Positions 25,522 to 33,584 of a DNA stretch of 64,000 nt are shown piece by piece. Source of the DNA: an uncultured Eggerthella sp. (GTDB taxonomy: Bacteria; Actinomycetota; Coriobacteriia; Coriobacteriales; Eggerthellaceae). The stretch covers positions 20,415 to 84,414 of the forward strand of contig USDX01000007.1 in NCBI GenBank assembly GCA_900553605.1, given 5' to 3'. A program made the translations under genes and the position numbers. The stretch's first letter is position 1. Each line of letters begins with the position of its first letter. Under the pieces are notes generated by a model. That model was not told where the DNA came from, searched no databases, and worked only from the letters and a program-made list of their open reading frames with translations.

Positions 25522-27153
25522 CAAAATCGTCAGACATCTTCTTCGCGAAGCGGGAGCCAGCACCGAGAAGAACGATCTTCCCGATCGGGCAGCCGCACGG
25601 ATCGTTCCAAGAGCACGCGCTCAAATGAAACGCGTGCTGGTTCTGTGCGCTCCTCGAGCCGTTCTGGTGGTCGAGACGAATCTGCCCGTGGGCGCGGCTC
25701 ACGTGATCATGAAGAACGTGATTTCCACGATCATGATGCGCGCGGTGCTCGCTCTGAACGTCAGATGCGCGGCAAAAGGCACGGACACGAATCTGCTCGC
25801 GCCAAGCATGATGTGTGCAGTGAGCAGCGTGGGCGCGAATCTGCTCGTGCGGCACGCAGCTATTCCGAAGGCGGAAACCGTACCAGTCGCAATTCCGACG
25901 ATTCCTCTTCTCGTCGTGGCGGCAGCACGCGCGAGCGCGAAGCGCATGTGGGCTCGAGCAATCGTGGCTTCAGCCCTCGCAAGGGTCAGGGCCTTGGCTC
26001 TTCGTGGATGGCCGATCGCGTCGCTTCGTCTTCTTTGCCGTTTGCCACGGTGGCACCTGTCTTATGCATAGTTGTCGTAGTGCTGATTGCCATTTTCCTG
26101 GTAACCGGTATTGGTTCTTGCGTAAGCTCGGCCAATAATTCCTCGCAAGGCGATGCTTCGCAGGCCGATCAAATGGAAATCAGTTACACCCCCTCCGTCC
26201 AAGCCATCGATGGTGTGTCGGATCCAGGAACCAACGTCCAGGGCATTTCCCTTGCCGATTCGAATGCGAACTATGTGCCGCAATTAAGCGAAGAGGGCGC
26301 CGCGCAGGTGCGGGATGCCATTTCTGCCATTACTGCGAACAACAAGGCTGTTGGTTTTGCCTTTATCGACCTGCAAACTGGCAGCGGATACGTCTATAAC
26401 CTCGATCAACGCGTATACGGTGCTTCTTCGTTCAAGGGCCATGTGCTGATCTATGGATGTCAGCAGGCGCTTGAAACGGGGAAAACGAGCATTTCACGGG
26501 TGAACTCCAGCGCGCAAGATGCCATCATAAATTCCGACAATACCTCTTATTACCGCATGCGCAGCGTGTTTGAAAGCTCGGCATCAGAATCGCTTTCTGC
26601 GTGGCTTTCGTCCATGAATATCTCTACTACGCTTGCCAACGACACGTCTTTTCTCCACTACTCGGCTCGCGAATCGCTAAAGCTGTGGATGAACACATTC
26701 CTCTATTTGAACTCGTCTGATTCCAATAAAGAAATCACTGAGTGGGTGAAAAAGATGTTCTCTGGCACTGCCGTTTCGATGGTACGTAACGGCGTGAACC
26801 CAAACTCCAATCCGGTAAGCCGCGAAAAGATGGAAAGCGTGACCAAGGAGCTTCTTGGCGCGTTGTGCACTGGCAAGAAGACGGTAGAAGTTGGCGAAGC
26901 CAAGAAGGCAAAAGCGAGTTCGGCCGACGAGTCAGTAACGGTGTATGACAAGGCCGGTTGGATCAACGGGTCGAGCGATGACTCCGTATGCGATGCCGGC
27001 ATCATCGAAGAAGATGGCAAATATTACCTTATTACAATCATGACGAATCTTGCCGACGGCGAAACCAGCCGTGCTGAGGTTAGCGACCTTGCTGCTGCAT
27101 TGTGGGATCAGCGTTCAACGCTTGCCCCCGAGCAGGGATACAAGTTGTCCTAA
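25519..27153 (+). CDS. Membrane-anchored serine hydrolase, beta-lactamase/transpeptidase-like
   Basis: A 544-residue protein. The first ~170 residues are extremely rich in Ser, Arg, Gly and His and look disordered and cytosolic. One membrane helix follows (~181-205, VLCIVVVVLIAIFLVTG), then an extracellular domain related to class A beta-lactamases: YGASSFKGHVLIYG with an SxxK active-site pair (SSFK), a central helical part, and DKAGWINGSSDDSVCDAGII in the place of the KTG strand. A peptidoglycan-modifying or lactamase-like role is likely, but DKAG instead of KTG leaves activity uncertain. I chose the ATG at 25519; a GTG at 25495 is also in frame. Neither has a ribosome site. Monocistronic. 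Confidence 0.8.
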   Translation: MQNRQTSSSRSGSQHREERSSRSGSRTDRSKSTRSNETRAGSVRSSSRSGGRDESARGRGSRDHEERDFHDHDARGARSERQMRGKRHGHESARAKHDVCSEQRGRESARAARSYSEGGNRTSRNSDDSSSRRGGSTREREAHVGSSNRGFSPRKGQGLGSSWMADRVASSSLPFATVAPVLCIVVVVLIAIFLVTGIGSCVSSANNSSQGDASQADQMEISYTPSVQAIDGVSDPGTNVQGISLADSNANYVPQLSEEGAAQVRDAISAITANNKAVGFAFIDLQTGSGYVYNLDQRVYGASSFKGHVLIYGCQQALETGKTSISRVNSSAQDAIINSDNTSYYRMRSVFESSASESLSAWLSSMNISTTLANDTSFLHYSARESLKLWMNTFLYLNSSDSNKEITEWVKKMFSGTAVSMVRNGVNPNSNPVSREKMESVTKELLGALCTGKKTVEVGEAKKAKASSADESVTVYDKAGWINGSSDDSVCDAGIIEEDGKYYLITIMTNLADGETSRAEVSDLAAALWDQRSTLAPEQGYKLS

Positions 27154-27258
27154 AGCAGAGCTGGGCGAGGCTCGTGCCTCTAGGCAGTCTGTTTGTCTGA
27201 AAATCCTGCAGAAAACGTGAAGATTTCTGCAAAGGCCCAAATCGGTTCGCTGCGATGA

Positions 27259-27286
27259 TTGACGAAGAATGCGAATGCAGTATAAA
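27259..27286 (+). promoter_or_regulatory. Promoter of rplM-rpsI
   Basis: TTGACG (27259-27264), 16-bp spacer, TATAAA (27281-27286). This gives a ~200-nt leader before rplM. The leader (27295-27496) has GC-rich self-pairing segments where autoregulation by L13 could act, but I cannot identify a known L13 leader fold. Confidence 0.75.
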
Positions 27287-27496
27287 CTGCAAAAGTTCGC
27301 TTTCAAAAGCCCCGTACATGCTTGCGATTCGAACTCTTTTCCGCCTGGGAAACGTCCCTGCGCCGGCCAAGCTGGTCCAGAGCTTTTCGGTAGCACCGTT
27401 TTTGCGGGAAGGAAAGAGATGCGGAGTAGGATCCCGCGCCTCGGGTTGGCAGCAACTTTTGAAAAACGACACTTGTTACTTTATTGGAGGAACACT

Positions 27497-27934
27497 GTGA
27501 AGACCTATTACGCAAAGCCCAACGAAGTTGAGCGCGAATGGCTTCTCATCGACGCTGAGGACCAGGTTCTTGGTCGCGTCGCTTCGAAGGCCGCTCACAT
27601 TCTCAAGGGTAAGCACAAGCCCACCTACACGCCTCACGTTGACACTGGCGACTTCGTCGTAATCATCAACGCTGACAAGATCAAGATCTCTGGCGTTAAG
27701 GCTACCAGCAAGGAATACTATCGTCACAGCGGTTATCCCGGCGGCCTGAAGTGCGAAACCTTCCAGGAGGCCATGCAGAAGCATCCCGAGCGTGTTATCG
27801 AGCACGCAGTAAAGGGCATGCTCCCCAAGAACACGCTCGGTCGTGCAATGGGCATGAAGCTCAAGGTTTACGCTGGCGCAGAGCATCCGCATGCAGCGCA
27901 GCAGCCCCGCGAGATCAAGATGGAGGATAACTAA
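27497..27934 (+). CDS. rplM: 50S ribosomal protein L13
   Basis: A 145-residue 50S subunit protein that binds 23S rRNA early in assembly. Landmarks are YYAKPNEVEREWLLIDAEDQ at the start, LGRVASKAAHILKGKHKPTY, GDFVVIINADKI, the KEYYRHSGYPGG block and KGMLPKNTLGRAM near the end. I chose the GTG at 27497 because GGAGG lies 6 nt before it and it gives the normal family length. Upstream in-frame codons back to 27269 belong to the leader. Its stop overlaps the rpsI start (TAATG). Confidence 0.98.
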   Translation: MKTYYAKPNEVEREWLLIDAEDQVLGRVASKAAHILKGKHKPTYTPHVDTGDFVVIINADKIKISGVKATSKEYYRHSGYPGGLKCETFQEAMQKHPERVIEHAVKGMLPKNTLGRAMGMKLKVYAGAEHPHAAQQPREIKMEDN

Positions 27935-28326
27935 TGGCAGGCGAAGCAATGTATTACGGCACCGGCCGTCGCAAGAACGCTGTTGCTCGCGTTCGCATCG
28001 TTCCCGGCACTGGCAAGGTAACCGTTAACGGTCGCGAAGGTGTTGAGTTCTTCGGTCGTCAGGCTCTTGTCGACTACGCAACCACCCCGTTCGTTGTTAC
28101 CGACACTCAGGGTCACTTCGACGTAATCGCTCGCTGCAATGGCGGCGGCGTTTCCGGCCAGGCTGGCGCTCTGCGCCACGGCATCGCTCGCGCTCTTCTC
28201 GAGGCTGGCGACTACCGTGCAGACCTGAAGAAGGCTGGTTACCTCACGCGCGACTCCCGTATGGTTGAGCGCAAGAAGTACGGCCTGAAGAAGGCTCGTA
28301 AGCGTCCGCAGTTCTCGAAGCGCTAA
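27934..28326 (+). CDS. rpsI: 30S ribosomal protein S9
   Basis: A 130-residue 30S protein whose basic C-terminal tail reaches the P site. It shows YYGTGRRKNAVARVRIVPG (~6-24), NGGGVSGQAGALRHGIARAL (~71-90), the RDSRMVERKKYGLKKARK block and the invariant ending PQFSKR. One-base overlap with rplM indicates translational coupling, and the rplM-rpsI pair is the usual bacterial order. Length is normal. Confidence 0.98.
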   Translation: MAGEAMYYGTGRRKNAVARVRIVPGTGKVTVNGREGVEFFGRQALVDYATTPFVVTDTQGHFDVIARCNGGGVSGQAGALRHGIARALLEAGDYRADLKKAGYLTRDSRMVERKKYGLKKARKRPQFSKR

Positions 28327-28353
28327 GCGTTACGTTATCTACGCGATGTATTG

Positions 28354-28383
28354 GAAGGCTCCCATTTTGGGGGCCTTCTTTTT
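28354..28383 (+). terminator. Terminator of rplM-rpsI
   Basis: GAAGGC...GCCTTC stem with additional CCC/GGG pairing, followed by TTTTT, about 30 bp after the rpsI stop. Confidence 0.85.
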
Positions 28384-28534
28384 GTTTGGGCCTCTGTGCG
28401 GCAAGCAGCTTGCGGAACCACGTGATCTTGAATGTCACGAAGCAGTTAAGTCGCTGTTCTATGCTGTTCTGGCCGACTTGCGCGTGTTTGTCTTTGCGGC
28501 TGATCCCGGCTTGACCCCTGAAAGGCAGCGAAAG

Positions 28535-28598
28535 GCGAGCGGCTGTTCTGGTGAGCAATTGTTCTGGCGAGCGGCTCCTCTGGCGAGCAACCCTTCTG
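28535..28598. repeat. Four tandem 16-bp repeats
   Basis: Units 28535-28550, 28551-28566, 28567-28582 and 28583-28598 follow GYGAGCRRYYSYTCTG; the first and third and the second and fourth are most alike. Confidence 0.8.
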
Positions 28599-28854
28599 AA
28601 GGGTGGCTCGTGACTGATTTCGGCGCTGTTTGCAAGTATCTGCTTCTTAGCCGCCAGCGCTTATCGATAATGAAGGACGTTCGAAAAGCTCAAACGGCAA
28701 AAAGCCTGTTCGAAGCGTTGTATTGAAATACGCAATAATGCCGTAATAAAAAAGCGAGTATTATAGTGGCTTTTTGTGCGAAAAAATAGCGCTTATGAAG
28801 GAAATGTGGTGGAAATAGCCATCAATATTGCCTAAATGGGTAATTATTCCAGAT

Positions 28855-28872
28855 GAACACGTTTTGAACGTG
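28855..28872. promoter_or_regulatory. Palindromic site shared with the LysR locus
   Basis: CACGTT-TTG-AACGTG, preceded by GAA, about 180 bp upstream of the small membrane-protein gene. The half-site AACGTG(TTC) recurs at 31668-31726 and 32729-32761 around a LysR gene. Confidence 0.45.
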
Positions 28873-29053
28873 ATCATAACCCGTTCATGCATCAAAACAA
28901 GCAAAAGCCTTGTTTGAAGCCTTGCATTCCATTCTGACGGTCGTAATATGAACCCGCAATTTGAGTTCAGCGCAAAGCGGATTTCAGTTGCCAAGCAATG
29001 GTTTTAATTTCGGTTTGAAAGAAACCGGTTACGTCCAGGAGGATTGATCATCT

Positions 29054-29254
29054 ATGGCATATGTAGTAGCTATTTCCGCATTCTTTGTTGTTGCGGCATT
29101 CGGCATGTTCATTAAGTACGATTGCGGCAACGGTGCTCAGCTTGAGGCTAAGGCTTCCGAGGCTCGCGCTCAGAAGCAGGCTCAGTTCACAGTTGAGTCT
29201 CGCAACGTATACCTGCGTCAGTTTGATGAGGCTGCAGCTAGCTTCGCCAAGTAG
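29054..29254 (+). CDS. Small single-helix membrane protein, unknown function
   Basis: A 66-residue protein with one N-terminal membrane helix (~4-22) followed by a charged, Ala/Glu/Arg-rich soluble tail that is probably helical and cytosolic. A strong ribosome site (CCAGGAGG) and a perfect terminator just downstream show it is a real monocistronic gene. No family recognised. The upstream palindrome suggests regulation shared with the LysR locus. Confidence 0.75.
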   Translation: MAYVVAISAFFVVAAFGMFIKYDCGNGAQLEAKASEARAQKQAQFTVESRNVYLRQFDEAAASFAK

Positions 29255-29294
29255 TCGTTTGACGTTGAACTTTCAATAACTAAACAAGCTTGAA

Positions 29295-29319
29295 AAAGGT
29301 CCCGTAAGGGACCTTTTTT
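29295..29319 (+). terminator. Terminator of the small membrane-protein gene
   Basis: AAAGGTCCC / GGGACCTTT stem with GTAA loop and a T run, 40 bp after the stop. Confidence 0.95.
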
Positions 29320-29456
29320 GTGCGCAATGGGCGAATTGCATTGAATTGGGAATGCACGGCTCGGTTCGGTTGGACTTTGGCGGCGAGTGGTACAGAGTTG
29401 GTGAAAGCCAAAGTATGTATGGCATGCGCGGAAGAAGGGTGCTACTCTTATGCGCC

Positions 29457-30377
29457 ATGACTATTTCAAAGAACATACGAGGTTTCTGTTTTGCACTGCT
29501 TGGAGGCATCAGTTGGGGCTTCTCTGGCGCCTGTGCACAGTATCTCTTTCATCATTACAACGTTGATCCGCTCTGGGTGTCCTCGGTTCGAATGTTGTGC
29601 GCTGGTATCGTGCTGTGCGCATTTGCCCTTGCGATAGCGCGTGGTCCGTTCCTTGCGATGTGGCGCAATCGAAGCACGGTGGCATCGCTTGTGATTTTCT
29701 CGGTGCTTGGCCTGGCGTCATGCCAGATTACCTACTTGCTCGCAATCCAGAACTCGAACGCGGGTACGGCAACGGTGATCCAATACATTGCCCCCGTCCT
29801 TGTCGTACTGTATTTATGCGTAAGGAGCCATCGCCACCCTCTTAAACGCGAGGTTTTGGCAATCGCGCTCGTGATGATGGGCACGTTCCTTGTTGCCACA
29901 CACGGAAATCCTAACTCGCTGGCTCTGACCCCTGCAGGTTTGTTTTGGTCGCTGGTCTCGGCAGTTACGTATGCTATGTACACCCTTATCCCTCGTAGGC
30001 TGATGCTCCACTACGGGAGTGTTCCTGTTGTTGCTGGCGCGCTTCTTATTGGCGGCATTATGCTTTCCATCGTTCTTCAGTCGTGGACGGTAAACCCTGG
30101 GTTTGACTTCTCGGGTTGGTTGCTCCTGTTCTTTGGCTTGGTGCTGTTTGGCACCATCATCGGTTTTACGTTGTATTTCCAAGCGGTCAAAGACATTGGT
30201 GCAACGAAAACGGGCATTGTGGCCAGCATCGAAACGGTTTCGGCAACTTTGTTCGCGGTGCTGTGGCTGGGAACCTCGTTCAGCTGGATCGACATTGTTG
30301 GTTTTGTATTCATCATGGCCACGGTATTCGTTCTTGCGAAGCACCCTGGTGATGGCGACATTAAAGCTGAGGGCTAA
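29457..30377 (+). CDS. EamA/DMT-family transporter
   Basis: A 306-residue inner-membrane protein with about ten helices in two EamA repeats, typical of the drug/metabolite transporter superfamily (amino-acid or metabolite exporters). Family features are FALLGGISWGFSG in helix 1, the SVRMLCAGIVL segment, QYIAPVLVVLYLC closing the first repeat, and ETVSATLFAVLWLGTSFSW closing the second. The ATG at 29457 starts at the usual family N-terminus but has no clear ribosome site; earlier in-frame ATGs at 29415 and 29424 are possible. As with the gene at 25519, TTATGCGC precedes the ATG, so a short or absent leader is possible. Substrate unknown. Confidence 0.85.
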   Translation: MTISKNIRGFCFALLGGISWGFSGACAQYLFHHYNVDPLWVSSVRMLCAGIVLCAFALAIARGPFLAMWRNRSTVASLVIFSVLGLASCQITYLLAIQNSNAGTATVIQYIAPVLVVLYLCVRSHRHPLKREVLAIALVMMGTFLVATHGNPNSLALTPAGLFWSLVSAVTYAMYTLIPRRLMLHYGSVPVVAGALLIGGIMLSIVLQSWTVNPGFDFSGWLLLFFGLVLFGTIIGFTLYFQAVKDIGATKTGIVASIETVSATLFAVLWLGTSFSWIDIVGFVFIMATVFVLAKHPGDGDIKAEG

Positions 30378-30725
30378 TCCATCTTGCTGTTTCGTGTATC
30401 CGATGGTCTGAGTAGGGCGATTGAACCGCTTGGTCGTTCTTTATAGGGTGTAAGTGCGGTTGATGCCGATTTGAAGGGGCGATTTGGGGAGCGTAAACCG
30501 TGCTGTCCTGTTTATGAAGTCCAGGGATTGCGGCGATAACGGCCGCGGTTGCCATCATGCTGAGCCATGTCTATGCCATTCGTGCAATTGCTTGCTGAAC
30601 CGCTGTACTCGATAAGGCCTAAAAGCAGGCGTTTTCCGATTAGTGCCACTAAAATGCCTTTATCGTGAATCGCTTATTATTTTTGTAAATAGAACATGCT
30701 CAACTCAATTATTCCTAATAAGAGA

Positions 30726-30745
30726 ATTGCGCAACAGTGCGCAAT
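30726..30745. promoter_or_regulatory. Perfect palindrome before the candidate RNA
   Basis: ATTGCGCA-ACAG-TGCGCAAT, 8-bp arms, at 30726-30745, just upstream of the hairpin-rich segment. It could be an operator. Confidence 0.45.
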
Positions 30746-30747
30746 AA

Positions 30748-31010
30748 TGAAACCACAGCAAGTTACTGCTCTTGCTTGGGGAAGTAAGAGCGTGGCTCCC
30801 GTTCAAACGTGCTGGGGGGCACGTAGTAATGGGAAGGTGAACGCCAATGGGGATCGGAGTTCACCAACTGGCAATCTTGCAGGGGAGTGAGGTTGCTTAT
30901 GTGGAGAGGGCGCTCGTAAGGGCGCCCGCTGCATTCTAGGATTTGAGGCCCACAAGGAGGGGCATCATTTTCGCTCATGCAAGCCAGGCTTTTGCCTGGC
31001 TTTTTGTTTT
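30748..31010 (+). ncRNA. Candidate structured RNA ending in a terminator
   Basis: About 260 nt with a series of hairpins and no downstream gene before 31828. Visible stems are AGCAAG/CTTGCT (~30757-30776), ACGTGC/GCACGT nested in CCCGTT/AATGGG (~30798-30835), GGTGAAC/GTTCACC (~30836-30865), GGGCGC/GCGCCC (~30909-30930) and the final terminator at 30981-31010. A 47-codon frame starting at 30748 overlaps it but lacks a ribosome site. I could not match it to 6S, SRP, RNase P, tmRNA or a T-box. Boundaries and strand follow from the terminator. Confidence 0.45.
30981..31010 (+). terminator. Strong intrinsic terminator
   Basis: AAGCCAGGC / GCCTGGCTT stem, TTTT loop, then TTTTTGTTTT. No protein-coding gene precedes it closely, which supports an RNA gene upstream. 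Confidence 0.95.
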
Positions 31011-31074
31011 ATGATCGCATCCGTGTTGCTTTGCCCAGAGTGCTGCACCTGGGTCACCGTGCAAGATCGTTCCT

Positions 31075-31320
31075 GGTCATCTCGCAGTAACGAGCTTGGG
31101 CAACCGTCGGATTATCCCGCAGCGCCGAATTCGTGTCGCGCCCTGGTCATCCCGCAGCGCCGCGTCTGGAGTGCCGTCGGGTCATCCCGCAGCGCCGAGC
31201 CCGAGCCGCTCCGTCCAGATTATTCTGCAGTGTCGAATTTGTATCGAGCCCGGGTCATCCCGCAACGCAGAACTTTTGCCGCCTCTAGATCGTCTCGTAG
31301 TGCCGATTCCAGGTCGCCCT
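31075..31320. repeat. Degenerate ~35-bp tandem array, left of element copy 2
   Basis: Seven units begin at about 31075, 31109, 31145, 31180, 31217, 31253 and 31287 (period 34-37 bp). The shared core is GGTCATCCCGCAGCGCCGA with variants. Both halves of each unit vary, unlike a CRISPR array, where repeats are constant and spacers vary. Confidence 0.7.
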
Positions 31321-31357
31321 GTCCCCGACACCGCTCCGAAGTCGTTGCGGGGAGGCT

Positions 31358-31562
31358 GAAAACAGAAAATTGGCTCAGATTGCAACTTATTTGCGATTAC
31401 GGATTGTTCAGCTTCCCCTGACCGCGGATTGCATCGCAAAAGCGCAGGTAATCGGCTGTGCGACGGCCCGTTTCCCCTTTAGGCGGATGGAAAAGAGTCC
31501 GCAGTCGCAAAAAAGTTGCAAGAAAGTCGGTATTTTTGTTTTTTGCGGCGGGTAAGCTGTCG
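31358..31562. repeat. Dispersed inverted-repeat element, copy 2
   Basis: Inverted ends 31381-31405 and 31496-31520 match with four mismatches over 25 nt and span 140 bp, almost the same as copy 1 (141 bp). The centre has CGCAAAAGCGCAGGTAATC, one base different from copy 1. Right of it is TTTTTGTTTTTTGCG, as in copy 1, followed by one or two 34-bp-type units to ~31600. No gene in 31011-31827 besides this. Confidence 0.75.
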
Positions 31563-31667
31563 CAACAGGACAAATCTCGCAAAAGACGCGTGGAGGCTCG
31601 TCGGCAGCGGCAGCGAGCTGCTCTTTTTTGAGCTGTGACCCATGGTTTTCCTCAAGGCTGATTCCCC

Positions 31668-31726
31668 GAACACGTTCATCCTGCGAATGGTTAGCGTTGA
31701 AAACGTGTTCCAAATTGAACGTGTTC
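31668..31726 (+). promoter_or_regulatory. Operator cluster upstream of the LysR gene
   Basis: GAACACGTTC (31668-31677) plus direct AACGTGTTC copies at 31702-31710 and 31718-31726, 100-160 bp before the LysR start. The same trio occurs downstream of the gene. Likely autoregulatory sites. Confidence 0.55.
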
Positions 31727-31827
31727 GATGGTCTTTACATGGGGCTTTGCTGTTATGATCGTTTTACATGCACGAATGCGCAGCTTGGTTTATGCCGGGC
31801 AGCTCGTATTCTGCAGAGGAGGGGGAA

Positions 31828-32724
31828 ATGAGAGTTGAAGATTTACGCTACTTTGAGCATCTTGCTGAAGTGCTCAACTACACACGCGCATCAAAAGATC
31901 TAGACATTTCGCAGCCAACGCTTTCATTGGCAATCAAGCGCCTTGAAGAAGAATGGGGCGTGCAATTGTTTTCGCGCAATCGCTCTACGGTTGAACTTAC
32001 TGATATTGGGCGGGATATCTCAGATTGCGTTACCGGCGCTCTGCGCAGCCTCGACAGGGCGCGCGTGCTTGCCGAAGAATCCCTTGGCACAGAAAACGCC
32101 ACGATCAATCTTGGAACCATTTACGCCATGCAAGGCAAGTTCTGGTCGCAGGCTCTGTTTGAATTCCGAGAAAAGAGTCCGTTCGATCCGCATATCACGG
32201 TTACGCAGGCTTATTCGCGCGAACTACTTCGCAGATTGCGCACAGGGCAGCTCGACGTTGCTTTTGCCAGCCGCATAGAGGACACGCCCGACTTGCGTTA
32301 CAACCTTTGCTGGTCTCAGCCGTTGGTTCTGGGCGTCAACAAAAAGCATCCGTTGGCAAAAAAGAAAGAGGTTTCGCTGGCGGAACTGAAGGGGCAGGAA
32401 ATTCTTTCCTACGATCCCGCTTCGCCTGTTTACCAAGAAATAGTCGACTTAATTGAAGGCTACGACCTTAATGTGCAGTTCTCTTACGATGACGAGATCA
32501 CGCTTTCGTCGTTGGTTGCTGGTAACGAAGCGAAGACCGCCCTGTTCTGCTACTCGTTGATGATCAACGCATTCGATGATGTGGTGTGCATTCCTGTGCG
32601 TGAGGCGCCGATCGACTTCCATAAAACCTATGTGGTCAGTCGCGATGAAGGTCGCCAGCCAAAAGTCGTACAAGAATTCATCGATTTTATGAGTGCTCAC
32701 CGTTTTCCTCGATTATTGAGTTAA
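31828..32724 (+). CDS. LysR-family transcriptional regulator
   Basis: A 298-residue DNA-binding regulator. The N-terminal winged helix-turn-helix (1-65) shows RVEDLRYFEHLAEVLNYTRA, the recognition part DISQPTLSLAIKRLEEEWG and LFSRNRSTVELTDIG. The periplasmic-binding-like effector domain (~90-298) follows, as in the CbbR/CynR group. I chose the ATG at 31828, with GAGGAGGGGG 3-5 nt upstream, over an in-frame ATG at 31768. Repeated GAACRCGTTC and AACGTGTTC motifs flank the gene on both sides, suggesting that it controls itself and the small membrane-protein gene downstream. Effector unknown. Confidence 0.93.
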   Translation: MRVEDLRYFEHLAEVLNYTRASKDLDISQPTLSLAIKRLEEEWGVQLFSRNRSTVELTDIGRDISDCVTGALRSLDRARVLAEESLGTENATINLGTIYAMQGKFWSQALFEFREKSPFDPHITVTQAYSRELLRRLRTGQLDVAFASRIEDTPDLRYNLCWSQPLVLGVNKKHPLAKKKEVSLAELKGQEILSYDPASPVYQEIVDLIEGYDLNVQFSYDDEITLSSLVAGNEAKTALFCYSLMINAFDDVVCIPVREAPIDFHKTYVVSRDEGRQPKVVQEFIDFMSAHRFPRLLS

Positions 32725-32728
32725 TATA

Positions 32729-32761
32729 GAACGCGTTCAAAACGTGTTCTAAAACGTGTTC
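32729..32761 (+). promoter_or_regulatory. Operator cluster downstream of LysR, upstream of the membrane-protein gene
   Basis: GAACGCGTTC (32729-32738) followed by AACGTGTTC at 32741-32749 and 32753-32761, about 70-100 bp before the start at 32832. It has the same composition as the cluster before the LysR gene. Confidence 0.6.
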
Positions 32762-32831
32762 GTTATTCAGGAACGGGAATACCTGAGCCAGCGTCATTGC
32801 GTTTTCTGAATACTGTCGAGGGGATGTGTTC

Positions 32832-33215
32832 ATGATGCAAAAGGGACAGCATGATCAAAGCAAAGTAAACGTAACGTATTCGTACGCTAGCGAACAAGGA
32901 CTACAGCAGAGGGCAACAGCTCCGAACCCGCCTACGGAAACGCAGCTGACCGATCCTCTTTCCTTTATGGCAAAGGCGCGTTGGTTTGTGCTTGGTTTGC
33001 TTGGCGGAATTTTCGCCATGATCGCCAAGCTCGCTCTTCCTACCAAGATGGGCTTTGAGCAGCGTAAGCAGTCCGAATGGGCTGTGTGGGCAGGCTTTGC
33101 GGTTAACACCTTCCTGCTGGTTGTTCTCATCAACACCGGTTGCTTGGACATGCTTATCGCAAGCTTATCGGGCACGGCGGCAGCCCCTGCATATGTTTCT
33201 CCCGCATTTGGTTAG
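32832..33215 (+). CDS. Small membrane protein downstream of LysR, unknown function
   Basis: A 127-residue protein. The polar Gln/Thr-rich N-terminal ~45 residues are followed by two membrane helices (~53-72, VLGLLGGIFAMIAKL; ~87-108, AVWAGFAVNTFLLVVLINTG) joined by a basic loop. The last residues are Ala/Pro-rich. GAGGGG precedes the ATG by ~8 nt. The operator cluster between it and lysR points to LysR control. It has its own terminator. No family recognised. Confidence 0.75.
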   Translation: MMQKGQHDQSKVNVTYSYASEQGLQQRATAPNPPTETQLTDPLSFMAKARWFVLGLLGGIFAMIAKLALPTKMGFEQRKQSEWAVWAGFAVNTFLLVVLINTGCLDMLIASLSGTAAAPAYVSPAFG

Positions 33216-33251
33216 GCGGAAACCGAGTACAACACACTTTATCGATGGTGA

Positions 33252-33286
33252 AACGGCCTGGGCGTAGCGCTCGGGTCGTTTTTTGT
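33252..33286 (+). terminator. Terminator of the small membrane-protein gene
   Basis: Imperfect GC stem (AACGGCCTGGGC with GCTCGGGTCGTT) followed by six T. The remaining ~300 bp up to 33584 shows no gene and must carry the glutamine synthetase promoter and leader. Confidence 0.75.
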
Positions 33287-33584
33287 GGTGCCTGTCTGGT
33301 TTTCGTTGAGGCATAAGCTGGCAGCGGATGTTCTTTTAGGATTGTGCCAAATCAGCTAGGCGAGATAGTGTTCGGCCACTTACCGCCACTACCTTCCGCT
33401 TGCGTGTGAAAAAGCGCCAAAACCATGCTCCAATGAGTGAAACAAACCCGTTTCGCGAGCGAAAACTGATTGAAACAAATGCTGATTAGGGTTGAGAGGT
33501 ACCGAAAAGGCGGCGATGGTTATGGCAAAATAACCAAAAGCCGTTAAGCAGTCGCATAAGCGTCAATACCTAAAAGGAGAAAAG

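Larger units (their letters stand above)
28384..29053. other. 670-bp intergenic region
   Basis: No convincing gene; a possible 126-codon frame (from 28346) starts before the rpsI terminator and runs through it and a short tandem repeat. The region holds the 16-bp repeats at 28535-28598, an AT-rich part at 28725-28860 likely to contain the promoter of the small membrane-protein gene, and a palindrome at 28855-28872. Confidence 0.5.

Noticed and set aside
25400..26071. 223-codon frame overlapping the serine hydrolase in another phase
   Set aside because: It is an alternative reading of the Ser/Arg-rich coding stretch; only the 25519 frame leads into a recognisable domain.
27300..27345. tRNA on the minus strand, from a GAGTTCGAATC-like T loop
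   Set aside because: The flanking bases do not form a T stem, and no acceptor or anticodon stem is present.
28346..28726. 126-residue ORF after rpsI
   Set aside because: It starts before the rpsI terminator, runs through it and through the 16-bp repeats, has no ribosome site and no recognisable domain.
31075..31320. CRISPR array (regular ~35-bp spacing)
   Set aside because: There is no pattern of constant repeats separated by unique spacers; every part of each unit varies, and no cas gene is present.
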